NCBI GenBank assembly: GCA_031284195.1
Contig: JAITAI010000132.1
Location: forward strand, 1 to 6,783
DNA from: Treponema sp.
GTDB taxonomy: Bacteria; Spirochaetota; Spirochaetia; Treponematales; Breznakiellaceae
Reading direction: 5' to 3'
DNA length: 6,783 nt
Shown: in pieces, positions 6,294 through 6,783 of the stretch
How the letters are laid out: the number at the start of each line of letters is the position of its first letter
Numbering within the stretch: position 1 is the stretch's first letter
Made by a program: the position numbers and the translations under genes
The notes under the pieces: generated by a model
What the model was told of the DNA's origin: nothing
Database searches by the model: none
Seen by the model: only the letters and a program-made list of their open reading frames with translations

Positions 6294-6783
6294 TGGGGTT
6301 TTCTATCGTGCTCATCGGTTTGAGCCTTTCCATGGACGCCTTCGCGGTTTCGGTTAGTTCCGGTATCTCGGTGCAAGGCTTACGACCCTTTCATATAGTG
6401 CGAGCTTCCTGTTGCTTTGGGTTATTTCAGTTAATCATGCCTGTGGCCGGATGGTTTCTGGGGAAAACCTTGGCGGTTTATATCGAAGCCTATGATCACT
6501 GGATAGCTTTCGGACTTTTGAGCTTCCTTGGGGTTAAGATGCTGAAGGAAGGTTTTTTCTCTAAACCGGTCAGTACCGCCCAATCAGCGGATACTGTTCA
6601 GAAGGGGACGGACATACGAAAGTTGGGGACCCTGCTCACTCTGGCCCTGGCTACCAGCATTGATGCTTTGGCAGTGGGTATTTCTTTTAGCGTACTCAAC
6701 CGGGACATCTGGGGACCTGCTGCGCTTATTGGAGGCATTACCCTAGGGGTGTGTCTGATTGGATTCGAGTTTGGACGGCGTAT
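6293..6783 (+). CDS. mntP: MntP/YebN-family manganese efflux pump (3' end cut off)
   Basis: Inner-membrane exporter of Mn2+ that protects against manganese excess. The frame runs open from ATG 6293 to the window edge (163 complete codons); family members are about 185-190 residues, so roughly 25 are missing and no stop is present. The two repeat motifs characteristic of the family are visible: LSLSMDAFAVSVSSG (10-24) with Asp15, and ATSIDALAVGISF (120-132) with Asp124. Between them are the helix FGLFQLIMPVAGWFLGK, HWIAFGLLSFLGVKMLKEGF, and a hydrophilic cytoplasmic loop (about 89-111). The gene starts inside the holA stop codon (TGATG, 6291-6295), indicating translational coupling. In some bacteria mntP is controlled by MntR or the yybP-ykoY manganese riboswitch; neither fits here, because there is no upstream leader. 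Family assignment is secure; transport function is by homology. Confidence 0.94.
   Translation, partial: MGFSIVLIGLSLSMDAFAVSVSSGISVQGLRPFHIVRASCCFGLFQLIMPVAGWFLGKTLAVYIEAYDHWIAFGLLSFLGVKMLKEGFFSKPVSTAQSADTVQKGTDIRKLGTLLTLALATSIDALAVGISFSVLNRDIWGPAALIGGITLGVCLIGFEFGRR

Overview
The window carries seven tightly packed genes, all on the + strand, and almost no non-coding DNA; the longest gap is about 80 bases, between the first two genes. In order they are HPr kinase/phosphorylase (hprK), HPr (ptsH), an NtrY-like membrane histidine kinase, an NtrX/NtrC-like sigma-54 activator, LexA, the DNA polymerase III delta subunit (holA) and the first ~85% of a MntP-type manganese exporter, cut by the right edge. 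No RNA gene, mobile element, CRISPR array or long repeat was seen.

Organism: the gene content suggests a spirochete, probably a Treponema-like one. HprK and HPr together, an NtrY/NtrX-type pair, and a LexA whose recognition-helix region reads KGAHDHVLALKKKGYL (a form I associate with spirochete LexA) all fit. The moderate GC content by eye and the presence of lexA argue against a T. pallidum-like or Borrelia genome; a free-living or termite-gut treponeme is a reasonable guess. This is inference from protein style, not a database result.

Layout: 1-48 is the tail of whatever lies upstream, with no identifiable gene. hprK (49-1035) is followed by a gap and then ptsH (best start 1116). After 23 bases comes the kinase (1406-3217), joined by an ATGA overlap to the response regulator (3214-4644), which is joined by a second ATGA overlap to lexA (4641-5324). 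holA begins 6 bases later (5331-6293), and mntP begins inside the holA stop codon (TGATG, 6293 to the edge). From 1406 onward this looks like one translationally coupled operon; hprK-ptsH may belong to it or form its own unit.

How the genes could work together: HprK phosphorylates and dephosphorylates HPr on Ser46, linking carbon/energy state to regulation; both His15 and Ser46 are present. The kinase/regulator pair should read a membrane or periplasmic signal and activate sigma-54 promoters, although its sigma-54 contact loop is GAFTDA rather than GAFTGA. LexA has all its self-cleavage residues and holA encodes the clamp-loader wrench, so the downstream part is DNA damage and replication. 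The co-location of nutrient signalling, a sigma-54 system and SOS/replication genes is the most noteworthy point. I found no clearly new biological system.
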